The notes under the pieces were generated by a model. The model saw only the letters and a list, made by a program, of their open reading frames with translations, was not told where the DNA came from and searched no databases. DNA of 64,000 bases from Lutimaribacter salitolerans (lineage in GTDB: Bacteria; Pseudomonadota; Alphaproteobacteria; Rhodobacterales; Rhodobacteraceae): contig NZ_JBHUDD010000058.1 of the NCBI RefSeq assembly GCF_042677865.1, positions 1-64,000 of the forward strand, given 5' to 3'. Numbering within the stretch: the first letter of the stretch is position 1; every line of letters starts with the position of its first letter. Below are positions 15,893 to 25,094 of the stretch, piece after piece. A program made the translations under genes and the position numbers.

Positions 15893-17197
15893 CTAGCGCG
15901 TGCGCAGCAGTTGCAGAACCTGCTGGCTGGGATAGCCATCAGGCGTCACTCCGACCGACCGCTGAAAGGCCTGGATCGCGGCCACGGTGTTGGGGCCCGC
16001 GATACCGTCGATCTTTTCGATCTCGAAACCGCGCCGTTGCAGCAGGCGCTGCATGTCCTGGCGCTGCTCGAAATTCAGCGGATCATACCCGCGCGGCCAG
16101 GGTGTCTGTATCTCTTGCCCGCCTGCGATGCGGTCGCCCAGATGGCCGACGCCGATGGCATAGGCATCGGCATTGTTGTAGCGTTTGATCACGTTGAAAT
16201 TGTCGAACACCATGAAGGCCGCGCCCTGTGTGCCCGCCGGCAACAGGATGCGCGCCGATCCGTGATTGGGCACCGCGCGGCCATTCATGGCCACCACACC
16301 CTGCGCGGCCCAGTCCGAGGGCATCCGCTTGGCATCGGTGGGGCTGAACCCCTGCGGCAGGCGCACCTCGACCCCCCAGGGCTGGCCCTTTGTCCATCCG
16401 AACCGCTTGAGATACGCGGCGGTGGACGCCAGCGAGTCCGCCGGGTTGTCCGACCAGATGTCGCGCCGCCCGTCGCCGGTGATATCCACCGCATAGGCCA
16501 GATAGGACGTGGGAATGAACTGCGTGTGGCCCATCGCGCCCGCCCATGATCCCTTCATGTCGCGTGGGGCCACATCGCCCGATTGCAGGATCTGCAGGGC
16601 GGCCAGCAACTGCTTTTCAAAGAACGCGCCGCGCCGCCCGTCATAGGCCAGCGTCGCCATCGCCTCGATCACGTCCAGCGTGCCGCGCCGCTCGCCATAG
16701 TAGCTTTCCAGCCCCCAGACGGCAGTGACCACTTCCTTTTCCACACCATAGGTGCGTTCGATCTGCTCCAGCACGCGGTTGTTGGCCCGCAGGGCCCGCT
16801 GGCCCTTTTCCACCCGGTCCGAGGAGACGGCGAAATCCAGATAATCCCATATCTGGCGCTTGAACTCGGCCTGATTGCGATCTTTCGAGATCACATCGGC
16901 GTTGTAGCGCACCCCGCTAAAGGCGTTGTTGACGACAGAAGGCGAGATGCCCTGCGCAATGGCGCGGGCCTTGTACTGCTCGACCCAGCGCTGGAATGCG
17001 GGATCTTCGGGTGACAAAGGTGTTTCCGTTGTCTGGCCGGATGGCCGCGCTTCCGGTCGCGTCGACTGACCCGTCTGCGATATGTTCGCCGAAGGCCGCG
17101 CCTCGGGCCGCAGCGATTCTGCCACCGGACTGGCGCAGCCGGGCCCGATCCCCAGAGACAAACCTATGATCGCAGGCATATAAAACCGATTTCGCAT
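15893..17197 (-). CDS. Lytic murein transglycosylase lipoprotein (MltB-like) with C-terminal peptidoglycan-binding domain
   Basis: A 434-residue lipoprotein with lipobox LGIGPGC at about residue 20 and a Pro/Arg/Ser linker containing a repeated RPEARPS motif. The SLT_2 (MltB-type) catalytic domain spans about 60-350: VWGLESYYGERRG carries the catalytic Glu, then AGAMGHTQFIPTSYLAYAVD and DGRRDIWSDNPADSLASTAAYL. A PG_binding_1 domain (RGFEIEKIDGIAGPNTVAAIQAFQ) closes the protein. It cleaves glycan strands to 1,6-anhydro products at the outer membrane. Confidence 0.93.
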   Translation of the reverse strand: MRNRFYMPAIIGLSLGIGPGCASPVAESLRPEARPSANISQTGQSTRPEARPSGQTTETPLSPEDPAFQRWVEQYKARAIAQGISPSVVNNAFSGVRYNADVISKDRNQAEFKRQIWDYLDFAVSSDRVEKGQRALRANNRVLEQIERTYGVEKEVVTAVWGLESYYGERRGTLDVIEAMATLAYDGRRGAFFEKQLLAALQILQSGDVAPRDMKGSWAGAMGHTQFIPTSYLAYAVDITGDGRRDIWSDNPADSLASTAAYLKRFGWTKGQPWGVEVRLPQGFSPTDAKRMPSDWAAQGVVAMNGRAVPNHGSARILLPAGTQGAAFMVFDNFNVIKRYNNADAYAIGVGHLGDRIAGGQEIQTPWPRGYDPLNFEQRQDMQRLLQRRGFEIEKIDGIAGPNTVAAIQAFQRSVGVTPDGYPSQQVLQLLRTR

Positions 17198-17322
17198 TGC
17201 TCGCCCCTATTGTTTTATTCTTGGGAACAAAACTAGCGCGATTGCGGTCTTGCGAAAAGCCATCTTGCAAGGCAGAGCAGGGTCTGCGCGGAACCCTGCC
17301 CCATGCCTTGGAACTGGCTGGT

Positions 17323-17907
17323 TTACTTGCCCGCCGCGCGCTTGAACGCGTCGCGCCCGCGCATCGCCTTGCCGTAGGTCAGCAGACGTTCGTCCTCGAT
17401 CGGGAATTTCGCCGAGAACGCCCAGTTCAGGCAATGCGCCGCGACAATGTCGGCGATCGTCATCGTGTCGCCCATCAGGAATGGTCCCTCAAGGCACTCG
17501 GCCAGCCGCTTGCTGTTGCGCTCGAACTCCCACATCAGGGATGGCTTGATCGCAGGCACGCGCCGGTCCTCGGGCAGAACAAAGCTGTGGCGCGCGGCGG
17601 TCCACAGCACCGCGTCGATCTCGTCCAGCACCATATGCATCAGCCCGTCCTGCCGCGCCCGTGCAATCGTGCCTGCCGGATGGGTCAGCGCGCCATGCTT
17701 GCCGGCCAGATAGGTCAGGATCGCGGTCGAATCCGTCAGGACATCGTCGCCCACGCGGAGCGCGGGGATCTTGCCCGAAGGGTTGGCCGCCATCGCCTCG
17801 GGCGAGTGCGGCTTGCACTCGATATGGTCGTAGTCCTGCCCCAGCTCCTCCAGCGTCCAGATGACGCGAAAAGCGCGGCTCTGCACCCCGCCGATAACCG
17901 TATACAT
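17323..17907 (-). CDS. Glutathione S-transferase family protein
   Basis: A 194-residue GST: N-terminal thioredoxin-like domain with MYTVIGGVQSRAFRVIWTLEELG and the glutathione-contact segment NPSGKIPALRVGDDVLTDSTAILTYLA, then an all-helical C-terminal domain with MGDTMTIADIVAAHCLNW. Substrate unknown. It lies 125 bp upstream of the lytic transglycosylase gene on the same strand. Confidence 0.9.
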   Translation of the reverse strand: MYTVIGGVQSRAFRVIWTLEELGQDYDHIECKPHSPEAMAANPSGKIPALRVGDDVLTDSTAILTYLAGKHGALTHPAGTIARARQDGLMHMVLDEIDAVLWTAARHSFVLPEDRRVPAIKPSLMWEFERNSKRLAECLEGPFLMGDTMTIADIVAAHCLNWAFSAKFPIEDERLLTYGKAMRGRDAFKRAAGK

Positions 17908-17993
17908 GGCGTTTCCCCTCTGTTCATTTTCAGCGGCAGGTAAGCGCAGATCGCAGCGAATTGCCAGAGGGTGCGGTGTGACGCCGCGTCAGA

Positions 17994-19214
17994 TCATCCG
18001 CGCATCAACGCAGGCAGATCGCCGGTCAGACCCGCCGCCCGCCGCATCAGCCCACGGCGCAATCCGGGCAGGGCGTTGACCGCGCCCATGCCGGTGTCGC
18101 GCGCCAGGCGCAGCAGCGGGTTGTCGTTGGAAAACAGCCGGTTGGTCAGGTCGGTGGTCATCGCCAGCGCGGTGATGTCCGCCCGCCGCCACCCGGCATA
18201 CCGTTCCAGCACCAGCGGGCTGGCAATATCCTCGCCGCGCATCCGGGCCTCGGTCAGCACCTGCGCAAGGGCTGCCACATCGCGGAACCCCGCGTTCAGT
18301 CCTTGTCCTGCGATGGGATGCATTCCGTGCGCCGCATCCCCGATCAGGGCAAGCCGGTCGGCGATGAACGCGTTGGCCACGGTCAGGTTCAGCGGATAGC
18401 TGAACCGCTTGCCGGCCAGGCTGATCTGCCCAAGGAACGCGCCAAAGCGCGGGCGCAGCACCTCAAGAAACGCATCATCGTCCAGCGCCATGAACCGCGC
18501 GGCGGTGTCATGGGTTTCCGACCAAACGATGGACGACCGGTTGCCCGGCAGCGGCAGGATCGCCAGCGGCCCGGGTGGCATGAAGAACTGATGCGCGATG
18601 CCGCCATGCGGTTTTTCATGCTCGATGGCACAGACCAGCGCGGTCTGCCCGTAATCCCAGCCGCTGCGCCGGATGCCTGCCCGCACGGCAGTGCCCGAGG
18701 CGCGGCCATCCGCCCCCACCAGCAGCCTGCCGCGCAAGACCCGCCCCGAGGCCAGCGTGACCGTCACGCCCTGCGCGTCCGCGTCCTGCGCGACAACCGT
18801 TTCGTCATTGAGCGGGGAAATGCGGTTCGTGGCCGCCATCCCGTCCAGCAACGCACGGCGCAGATGCCGGTCCTGCAGCATGTGGCCCATCGGACCTTCC
18901 TCAAGCTCGGCATGATCGAAATGCAGGTAGAAGGGCGACAGCGGCCCCTCGCCCGCGCGGCCATCGCTGACCTTGATCTCCAGCATCGGCTGGGCGTGTT
19001 CGGCCACCGCGTCCCAAAGGCCCAGGTGGCGCAGCATCCGCACCGACCCCAGCGCCAGCGCATAGGCCCGCCCGTCGAATTCCGCATCCTGCAAAGCCGC
19101 CTTGGGCTGCGCGTCGATCACCGTCGACGAAAGCCCCGCCTGCGCTGCGGCCAGTGCCAGGGCCGGGCCATTCAGCCCGCCGCCGACGATCAGGATATCG
19201 CTGTCATATGTCAT
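17994..19214 (-). CDS. UbiH/UbiF/VisC-family FAD-dependent hydroxylase
   Basis: A 406-residue aromatic-ring hydroxylase of the ubiquinone-biosynthesis family. It shows the FAD Rossmann motif DILIVGGGLNGPALALAAAQ, the middle motif GRLLVGADGRASGTAVRAG, and the second FAD motif RLALIGDAAHGMHPIAGQGLN that defines the Ubi hydroxylases. It probably hydroxylates one ring position of a ubiquinone precursor, as UbiH, UbiF, UbiI or UbiL; the site cannot be told by eye. Start ATG at 19214; longer versions would run antisense to the start of the divergent amidase gene. Confidence 0.9.
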   Translation of the reverse strand: MTYDSDILIVGGGLNGPALALAAAQAGLSSTVIDAQPKAALQDAEFDGRAYALALGSVRMLRHLGLWDAVAEHAQPMLEIKVSDGRAGEGPLSPFYLHFDHAELEEGPMGHMLQDRHLRRALLDGMAATNRISPLNDETVVAQDADAQGVTVTLASGRVLRGRLLVGADGRASGTAVRAGIRRSGWDYGQTALVCAIEHEKPHGGIAHQFFMPPGPLAILPLPGNRSSIVWSETHDTAARFMALDDDAFLEVLRPRFGAFLGQISLAGKRFSYPLNLTVANAFIADRLALIGDAAHGMHPIAGQGLNAGFRDVAALAQVLTEARMRGEDIASPLVLERYAGWRRADITALAMTTDLTNRLFSNDNPLLRLARDTGMGAVNALPGLRRGLMRRAAGLTGDLPALMRG

Positions 19215-19304
19215 GGCCCAAGTATGCGCGCCCAATCGGGATTGTCCATGCGCCTCTGTGCCGCTACCGTCGCGACAAATCGTGACAAACGGGGGACACA
19301 GAAC

Positions 19305-20633
19305 ATGGACGAGTGGCTGACGACAAGCGCCGCCGAGCTGGGGCGCGCGATCGAGGCTGGCAAGATCGACCCGGTCGACCTGACCGAGGCTTTTCTTGCG
19401 GCAATCGACGCGCATGAGCATACGCCGCGCATCTATGCCCGCCTCACCGCTGACCGCGCGCGGGCCGAGGCACGCGCTGCCAGCGACCGCGCAAAGGCCG
19501 GTCTGCGCCGCTCGCCCCTGGATGGCGTGCCGATCAGCTGGAAAGACCTGTTCGACACGGCGGGCGTGGCGACCGAAGCCGGCAGCGCCCTGCTCAAGGG
19601 CCGCGTGCCGGACCGCGATGCCTGGGTGCTGCGCAACGCCACCGCCGCGGGGCTGGTATGTCTGGGCAAGACCCACATGACCGAACTGGCGTTTTCCGGG
19701 CTGGGGGTAAACCCTGTCACTGCCACGCCGCCCAATGTCAACGACCCCGCGCTGGCCCCCGGCGGCTCGTCCTCCGGTGCGGCCACCTCGGTGGCCTTTG
19801 GGCTGGCCGCGGCGGGCATCGGCAGCGACACCGGCGGATCGGTGCGCGTGCCCGCGGCTTGGAACGATCTGGTAGGGCTGAAAACCACCGCCACCCGGCT
19901 GTCACTGCAGGGCGTCGTGCCGCTGGCGGAAAAGTTCGACACCATCGGCCCGCTGACCCGCACGGTCGAGGATGCCGCCTTGCTGCTCGCCGTGATGGAG
20001 GGCGCGCGCCCGGCCGACCTGCACGATGTCTCGCTCAAGGGCATGCGACTGGCCGCCCTGCAAACCAGCGTCATCCCGGATGTCCGCGATGCGCCGCTGG
20101 CCGCCTACAACGAGGCTGTGGCACGGCTGGAAAAGGCCGGGGCCACGGTGGAACCCGTCGAATCGCCCGAACTGGCCGAGGCGATGACACTGGCGCCGGT
20201 GCTTTACACCGCCGAGGCCTATGGCCGCTGGCGCGAAACGATAGAGGCCGCGCCCGACCTGATGCACGAACAGGTGCGCGAACGCTTCCGCTCAGGGGCG
20301 AATTTCTCGGGGCCCGATTATGTCGAGGCCTGTGTGAAACTCGAACGCTACCGCGCCCGGTGGCAGGCCCGCATGGCCGGGTTCGACGCGGTGATCTGCC
20401 CCACGACACCCAACCTGCCGCCCGACGTGGCGCGGCTGCAATCCGAGGGTGACTATTTCGTCACCGAGAACCTGCTGACCCTGCGCAACACCCGCGTGGG
20501 CAACCTGATGGGGCTCTGCGCCACGACCCTGCCCACCGGCACACCGGGCTGCGGGATCATGTTCATGGCCCCGCAGATGACCGAAGAGCGATTGCTGCGC
20601 CTGTCTGCCGCCGCGGAACAGGCGCTGGCATAG
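19305..20633 (+). CDS. Amidase-signature family amidase
   Basis: A 442-residue amidase with the Ser-cisSer-Lys triad: Lys in VPISWKDLFDTAG, the Gly/Ser-rich signature LAPGGSSSGAATSVA and the nucleophile region GSDTGGSVRVPAAW. It hydrolyses a C-N amide bond of an unknown substrate; relatives include aryl-acylamidases and AtzF-like enzymes. It could also be mistaken for GatA, but no GatB/GatC neighbours exist and its C-terminal half lacks GatA features. Start ATG at 19305, 90 bp from the divergent hydroxylase gene. Confidence 0.9.
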   Translation: MDEWLTTSAAELGRAIEAGKIDPVDLTEAFLAAIDAHEHTPRIYARLTADRARAEARAASDRAKAGLRRSPLDGVPISWKDLFDTAGVATEAGSALLKGRVPDRDAWVLRNATAAGLVCLGKTHMTELAFSGLGVNPVTATPPNVNDPALAPGGSSSGAATSVAFGLAAAGIGSDTGGSVRVPAAWNDLVGLKTTATRLSLQGVVPLAEKFDTIGPLTRTVEDAALLLAVMEGARPADLHDVSLKGMRLAALQTSVIPDVRDAPLAAYNEAVARLEKAGATVEPVESPELAEAMTLAPVLYTAEAYGRWRETIEAAPDLMHEQVRERFRSGANFSGPDYVEACVKLERYRARWQARMAGFDAVICPTTPNLPPDVARLQSEGDYFVTENLLTLRNTRVGNLMGLCATTLPTGTPGCGIMFMAPQMTEERLLRLSAAAEQALA

Positions 20634-20872
20634 GTCCAGCCCTTCATCTTGCCAGGTAAACTCCCGCCGGAGGCTCCGACAGGGGCCACCGGCGCACCGC
20701 GCCGACAAGGCCACACCATCGCCACAGGCGGTCCGAGACGGTGGCCCTGGCCACCGGCGAGACAGGCTGCGCGCGGCGCGGCCGCGCTCCTTTGGGTCGC
20801 GCCCCTTGATTCCTTTGTCATCCGCGCCGATTTCCTGTACCACGCCGCCCTGACACGAAGGACCAGCGCGCC

Positions 20873-22069
20873 ATGACCGAAATCACACCAACCGCCCCCG
20901 TCACGCAGGATGTGCTGACGATCCCCCGCAAGATGGCCGAGCGGCCGGTCAACCTTGTCGGTCTGACCCGCGACCAGATGCGCGCGGCGCTGATCGAGAT
21001 CGGCACACCCGAAAAGCAGGCGAAGATGCGGGTGAACCAGCTTTGGCAGTGGCTCTATCACTGGGGTGTGCGCGATTTCGACGCCATGACGAACCTGTCC
21101 AAGGAGTATCGCGCGAAACTGGCCGAGAATTTCACCATCGCCCTGCCCGAGGTGGTCTCGCGCCATGTCAGCGCGGATGGCACCCGCAAGTACCTGATCC
21201 GCATCGCCGGCGGGCACGAGGTCGAGGTGGTCTATATCCCCGAGGAGGATCGCGGCACGCTGTGCATCTCGTCGCAGGTGGGCTGCACGCTGACCTGTTC
21301 GTTCTGTCACACCGGCACGCAGAAACTGGTGCGCAACCTGACCGCGGGCGAGATCGTGGGCCAGATCATGCTGGCGCGTGATGATCTGGGGCAATGGCCC
21401 GAACCGGGGCAGGGCACCGGCGACAACGGCCCGCGCCTGCTGTCCAACATCGTTCTGATGGGCATGGGCGAGCCGCTGTACAATTTCGAGAACGTCCGCG
21501 ACGCGATGAAGATCGCGATGGATGGCGAAGGCATCGCCCTGTCGCGGCGGCGCATCACCCTGTCCACCAGCGGCGTCGTGCCGGAAATCGCCCGCACCGC
21601 GCAGGAAATCGGCTGCATGCTGGCGGTCAGCTTTCACGCCACCACCGATGATGTGCGCGACCGCCTGGTGCCGATCAACAAGCGCTGGAACATCTCCACG
21701 CTGCTGGACGCCCTGCGCGCCTATCCCAAGGCCAGCAATTCCGAGCGCATCACCTTTGAATATGTCATGCTGAAAGACGTGAATGACAGCGACGCGGATG
21801 CCCGGCGGCTGGTCAAGCTGATTCAGGGCATCCCGGCCAAGATCAACCTGATCCCGTTTAACGAATGGCCCGGCGCGCCTTATCAGCGCAGCGACTGGGC
21901 GCGGATCGAGAAATTCGCCGACATCCTGTACAAGGCCGGATACGCCAGCCCCATCCGCACCCCGCGCGGCGAGGACATCATGGCCGCCTGCGGGCAGCTC
22001 AAATCCGCCACCGAGCGCGCGCGCAAGTCCCGCGCCCAGATCGCGGCGGAAACCGGTGCGCAGCCCTGA
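20873..22069 (+). CDS. rlmN: Dual-specificity 23S rRNA/tRNA (adenine-C2)-methyltransferase
   Basis: A 398-residue radical-SAM enzyme that methylates A2503 of 23S rRNA and A37 of some tRNAs. The 4Fe-4S cysteines are Cys138, Cys142 and Cys145 in CTLTCSFC, and the acceptor-side Cys373 lies in EDIMAACGQLK, the methylated cysteine of the family. MGMGEPLYNFENV and HATTDDVRDRLVPINKRW are diagnostic. Start ATG at 20873. Five bases separate its stop from the amidoligase gene, so they form an operon. Confidence 0.97.
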   Translation: MTEITPTAPVTQDVLTIPRKMAERPVNLVGLTRDQMRAALIEIGTPEKQAKMRVNQLWQWLYHWGVRDFDAMTNLSKEYRAKLAENFTIALPEVVSRHVSADGTRKYLIRIAGGHEVEVVYIPEEDRGTLCISSQVGCTLTCSFCHTGTQKLVRNLTAGEIVGQIMLARDDLGQWPEPGQGTGDNGPRLLSNIVLMGMGEPLYNFENVRDAMKIAMDGEGIALSRRRITLSTSGVVPEIARTAQEIGCMLAVSFHATTDDVRDRLVPINKRWNISTLLDALRAYPKASNSERITFEYVMLKDVNDSDADARRLVKLIQGIPAKINLIPFNEWPGAPYQRSDWARIEKFADILYKAGYASPIRTPRGEDIMAACGQLKSATERARKSRAQIAAETGAQP

Positions 22070-22073
22070 TCGC

Positions 22074-23021
22074 ATGCCCGGGTTTGCCTCTTTGCCACAG
22101 CCAACTGCTGCTGACGGGTCGACACGCCTGATCGGGGTCGAGATCGAGTTCGGCGGCCTGCCCGAGGATCGCGTGGCACAGATCGTCACCGACACTCTGG
22201 GCGGTGCGGCGCAGCAGGGCGATGGCCCGTTCTGGACCGTAACCGACAGCGCCATCGGCAAGGTCGAGGTCTATCTGGACACCGCCCTGCGCAAGGCCCA
22301 GCGGACGGCGCTGCGCGACGAGTTGCTGCGCCTCGGGCGCGAGGTGATCCCGGTGGAGCTGGTGACCGAACCGCTGGACATGGACGGGATGGCCCATCTG
22401 CAAACCCTGGTCGAGGCGCTGCGCGATGCCGGCGCCATGGGCAGCGGTGCGGGGTTGGCCTATGGGTTCGGCATCCATTTCAACGTCCAGATCGCCTCGG
22501 ACGACGTGGCAGACATCCGGCGGCCCCTGCTGGCCTATGCACTGATCGAGGACTGGCTGCGCGACAGCATGCCAATCGATGACACGCGCCATGTCCTGCC
22601 CTTTACCGATCCCTATCCCACCTCCTTCGTGCGGGCATTGGTCAAGGCAGGACAGGTCGGCCTGTCCGATCTGATCGCGATCTATCTTGATCATTGCCCC
22701 TCGCGGAACTTTGGCCTCGACATGCTGCCGGTCTTTGCCCATCTGGCGCCCGAAAGGGTGAAGGGCGCGTTGGGCGAAGCCACATCGGCGCGGCCCACAT
22801 TCCACTTTCGCCTGCCCGATTGCCGGATCGACGAGGCCGAATGGGGCCTGCCCGATGAATGGCTGCGTTGGGTCACGGTCGAGCGTGTGGCGCAGGACGA
22901 CGCGCTGCTGGCCCGGCTGGCCAACGCATGGCAGGACGGGCACGGGTCGATTACCCTGTCGCGCGAACCCTGGGCCACGCGCTGCGGCGAGATCCTGCAC
23001 AGGGCCGGGATATCGGCATGA
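22074..23021 (+). CDS. Amidoligase-family (ATP-grasp/GS-like) enzyme
   Basis: A 315-residue protein of the Amidoligase_2 type: LIGVEIEFGGL near the N-terminus and GFGIHFNVQI match the glutamine-synthetase-like core that makes amide bonds with ATP. The middle contains RNFGLDMLPVFAHL. Such enzymes are predicted to join amino acids to peptides or metabolites. Start ATG at 22074. Its TGA overlaps the ATG of the class I glutaminase-like gene by four bases, a strong sign that the two work together. Substrates are unknown. Confidence 0.82.
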   Translation: MPGFASLPQPTAADGSTRLIGVEIEFGGLPEDRVAQIVTDTLGGAAQQGDGPFWTVTDSAIGKVEVYLDTALRKAQRTALRDELLRLGREVIPVELVTEPLDMDGMAHLQTLVEALRDAGAMGSGAGLAYGFGIHFNVQIASDDVADIRRPLLAYALIEDWLRDSMPIDDTRHVLPFTDPYPTSFVRALVKAGQVGLSDLIAIYLDHCPSRNFGLDMLPVFAHLAPERVKGALGEATSARPTFHFRLPDCRIDEAEWGLPDEWLRWVTVERVAQDDALLARLANAWQDGHGSITLSREPWATRCGEILHRAGISA

Positions 23022-23737
23022 GCCGTCCTGTCATCGGTGTCACGACCTCGAACCGGTCGGGGTGGCGCATCTTTCCGCTGGTGGCCTTCAACCTGTGGCT
23101 GGCGGGGGGGCGTGGCCTGCGTTGGGGCGCGGGGCGCGCTGCCGATCTTGGCGACGTGGATGGCGTGATCATCGGCGGGGGCGACGATATCTCGCCCGAT
23201 CTTTACGGCGGCAAGCTGGTCACCTCGGCCCGTCTGGACCCCGAGCGTGACGCGCTGGAGCGGGGGTTGATCGAGGATGCGCTGGCGCGGGGCATACCGG
23301 TTCTGGGCATCTGCCGGGGCAGCCAGATGCTGAACGTCGCGATGGGCGGGTCGCTGCATCAGGATGCCTATGGCGTCTATCGTGACAGCCGGTTTGTCCG
23401 CACGATCCTGCCCCGCAAGACTGTGCAGGTCGCACCGGATACGCGACTGGCCGACATCAGCGGCACCCAAAAGATGCGCGTCAATGCGCTGCACAGTCAG
23501 GCGGTCGAGGATCTAGGCGATGGTCTGCGCGTTGCGGCCACTGATCTGGGCGGCATGGTGCAGGCTGTGGAACGTGTCAGCGATCCTTTTGCCGTCGGCG
23601 TGCAATGGCACCCCGAGCATTTGTTCTATGCCCGCCGTCAACGCGCGCTGTTCCGGGCGCTGGTGACCGCCGCCCATGCGCGTCGTGCGGGGGCGGCACA
23701 GATCGGGGCCGTCGGCCACGATGCATGCAACGGTTGA
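23018..23737 (+). CDS. Class I glutamine-amidotransferase-like gamma-glutamyl hydrolase
   Basis: A 239-residue protein of the PuuD-like (Peptidase_C26) family. The nucleophile is in GICRGSQMLNVAMGG and the His-Glu pair in GVQWHPEHLF; RVNALHSQAVEDLG is family-typical. PuuD removes the gamma-glutamyl group from gamma-glutamyl-GABA. Here the overlap with the amidoligase gene suggests that it either supplies ammonia or undoes or trims the gamma-glutamyl amide made by its partner. Start ATG at 23018. Confidence 0.88.
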   Translation: MSRPVIGVTTSNRSGWRIFPLVAFNLWLAGGRGLRWGAGRAADLGDVDGVIIGGGDDISPDLYGGKLVTSARLDPERDALERGLIEDALARGIPVLGICRGSQMLNVAMGGSLHQDAYGVYRDSRFVRTILPRKTVQVAPDTRLADISGTQKMRVNALHSQAVEDLGDGLRVAATDLGGMVQAVERVSDPFAVGVQWHPEHLFYARRQRALFRALVTAAHARRAGAAQIGAVGHDACNG

Positions 23738-23849
23738 AACTGGTAAACAAAACCCGGCATTTGCCCTGAAATCACCCAGATCGTGAACAATCCCCGCCAT
23801 GATCCGCGGTCATCGTTTCCTTACAGGCAACGCATGAAAGGTATCGCCC

Positions 23850-24059
23850 ATGTTTATCGGCAAAGATCAGGTAGCCACCGCGCAAGTGCGGGATTTCGTA
23901 ACCGTCGAGCGGCGGAAATCGCTGTCGGACCGCGAGTGGAAGCACCGGCTGGCAGGCTATGGCTATGACCTGCGCAAGGCGGGCACTTGCCTGAAACTGG
24001 TGACATTGCCGCACGGCGTCGAGGTCTGCGACCTGCCGCTGGAACGCCCGGTCGAGTGA
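23850..24059 (+). CDS. Small hypothetical protein
   Basis: A 69-residue soluble protein (MFIGKDQVATAQVRDF... to LERPVE) with good codon use and a stop before the convergent Rossmann-fold gene. No domain, signal or membrane segment is seen. It is cytoplasmic if real; function unknown. Confidence 0.6.
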   Translation: MFIGKDQVATAQVRDFVTVERRKSLSDREWKHRLAGYGYDLRKAGTCLKLVTLPHGVEVCDLPLERPVE

Positions 24060-24083
24060 CGCAGGCGCTGTGCCGGGCGCGCG

Positions 24084-24929
24084 TCAGCGCCCGGGAATGT
24101 CGCCGCGCGGGCTGGTCTCGCCCCAGTCGTTGATGATCGCCAGCGCCTCGTCCGCGGTTTCGACAAAGCGGAACAGGTCCAGGTCATCGGGGCTGATCGT
24201 GCCGGCCTCGGCCAGCGCGTCCCAGTTGATGATCTTTTCCCAGAACGCCCGCCCGAACAGCAGGAACGGCACCCGCCGCATCCGTCCGGTCTGGATCAGG
24301 GTCAGGGATTCGAACATCTCGTCCAGCGTGCCAAAGCCGCCGGGAAAGACGCAGACCGCGTTGGCGCGCATCAGGAAATGCATCTTGCGGATGGCGAAAT
24401 AGTGAAAGTTGAAACACAGGTCAGGCGTGACATACTCGTTCGGGGCTTGTTCATGCGGCAGCACGATGTTCAGCCCGATGGAAATGCCACCCGCTTCGGC
24501 CGCGCCGCGGTTGCCGGCCTCCATCACGCCGGGGCCGCCGCCGGTGCAGATGATGTTCTTGTGCCCGCCGGTGTTCAGGGAGGCCTCGGTCACAAGGCGG
24601 GCAAACTTGCGCGCCTCCTCGTAATACTCGGCCAGACCGGCCAGCGTTTCGGTGCGCGCGCTGTCACGGTCGTCAGGTGACGGGATGCGCGCGCCGCCGA
24701 ACAGCACCACGGTGGACTCGACGCCGTATTCGTCCAGCATCATCTGCGGTTTGAGCAGTTCAAGTTGCAGGCGCACCGGGCGCAGTTCGTCACGGCACAG
24801 GAATTCGTCATCGGCAAAGGCCAGACGATAGGCCGGCGCGCGCGTCTGCGGGGTATCCGGCACTTCGCGGGCGGTGGCTCTGTCGGTGCCGGCATCGCGG
24901 AACGGGCTGCGGCGGTCGTCTTTCATCAA
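24084..24929 (-). CDS. LOG/TIGR00730-family Rossmann-fold protein
   Basis: A 281-residue protein of the lysine-decarboxylase-like LOG family: CTGGGPGVMEAGNRGA binds a nucleotide phosphate and FPGGFGTLDEMFE holds the catalytic Arg/Glu region. Family members hydrolyse nucleoside monophosphates, including cytokinin ribotides (LOG) or AMP/IMP-type substrates (PpnN-like). An N-terminal extension of about 60 residues precedes the domain. Start taken at 24929. Confidence 0.88.
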   Translation of the reverse strand: MMKDDRRSPFRDAGTDRATAREVPDTPQTRAPAYRLAFADDEFLCRDELRPVRLQLELLKPQMMLDEYGVESTVVLFGGARIPSPDDRDSARTETLAGLAEYYEEARKFARLVTEASLNTGGHKNIICTGGGPGVMEAGNRGAAEAGGISIGLNIVLPHEQAPNEYVTPDLCFNFHYFAIRKMHFLMRANAVCVFPGGFGTLDEMFESLTLIQTGRMRRVPFLLFGRAFWEKIINWDALAEAGTISPDDLDLFRFVETADEALAIINDWGETSPRGDIPGR

Positions 24930-25094
24930 GGGCTATCCTGCATGTTCATTGCTTAATGCTGGCCTATCGGGTTTTTCGGGGCTTGGCCAGAACGCGGGTG
25001 GGACAGGCGGTGCCTGCAACCCGCGCATTGCGTGCGACCGCGCCTGCCCTTATAGCGCTGGGTCAACCGAAATGCCCAACGAGGGAGACGCCCG

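Noticed and set aside
18303..19304. Long plus-strand extension in front of the amidase
   Set aside because: It is antisense to the UbiH-like hydroxylase, which has full FAD motifs; the amidase has a good start at 19305.
20453..22261. Minus-strand open frame over rlmN
   Set aside because: Antisense of rlmN; no domain.
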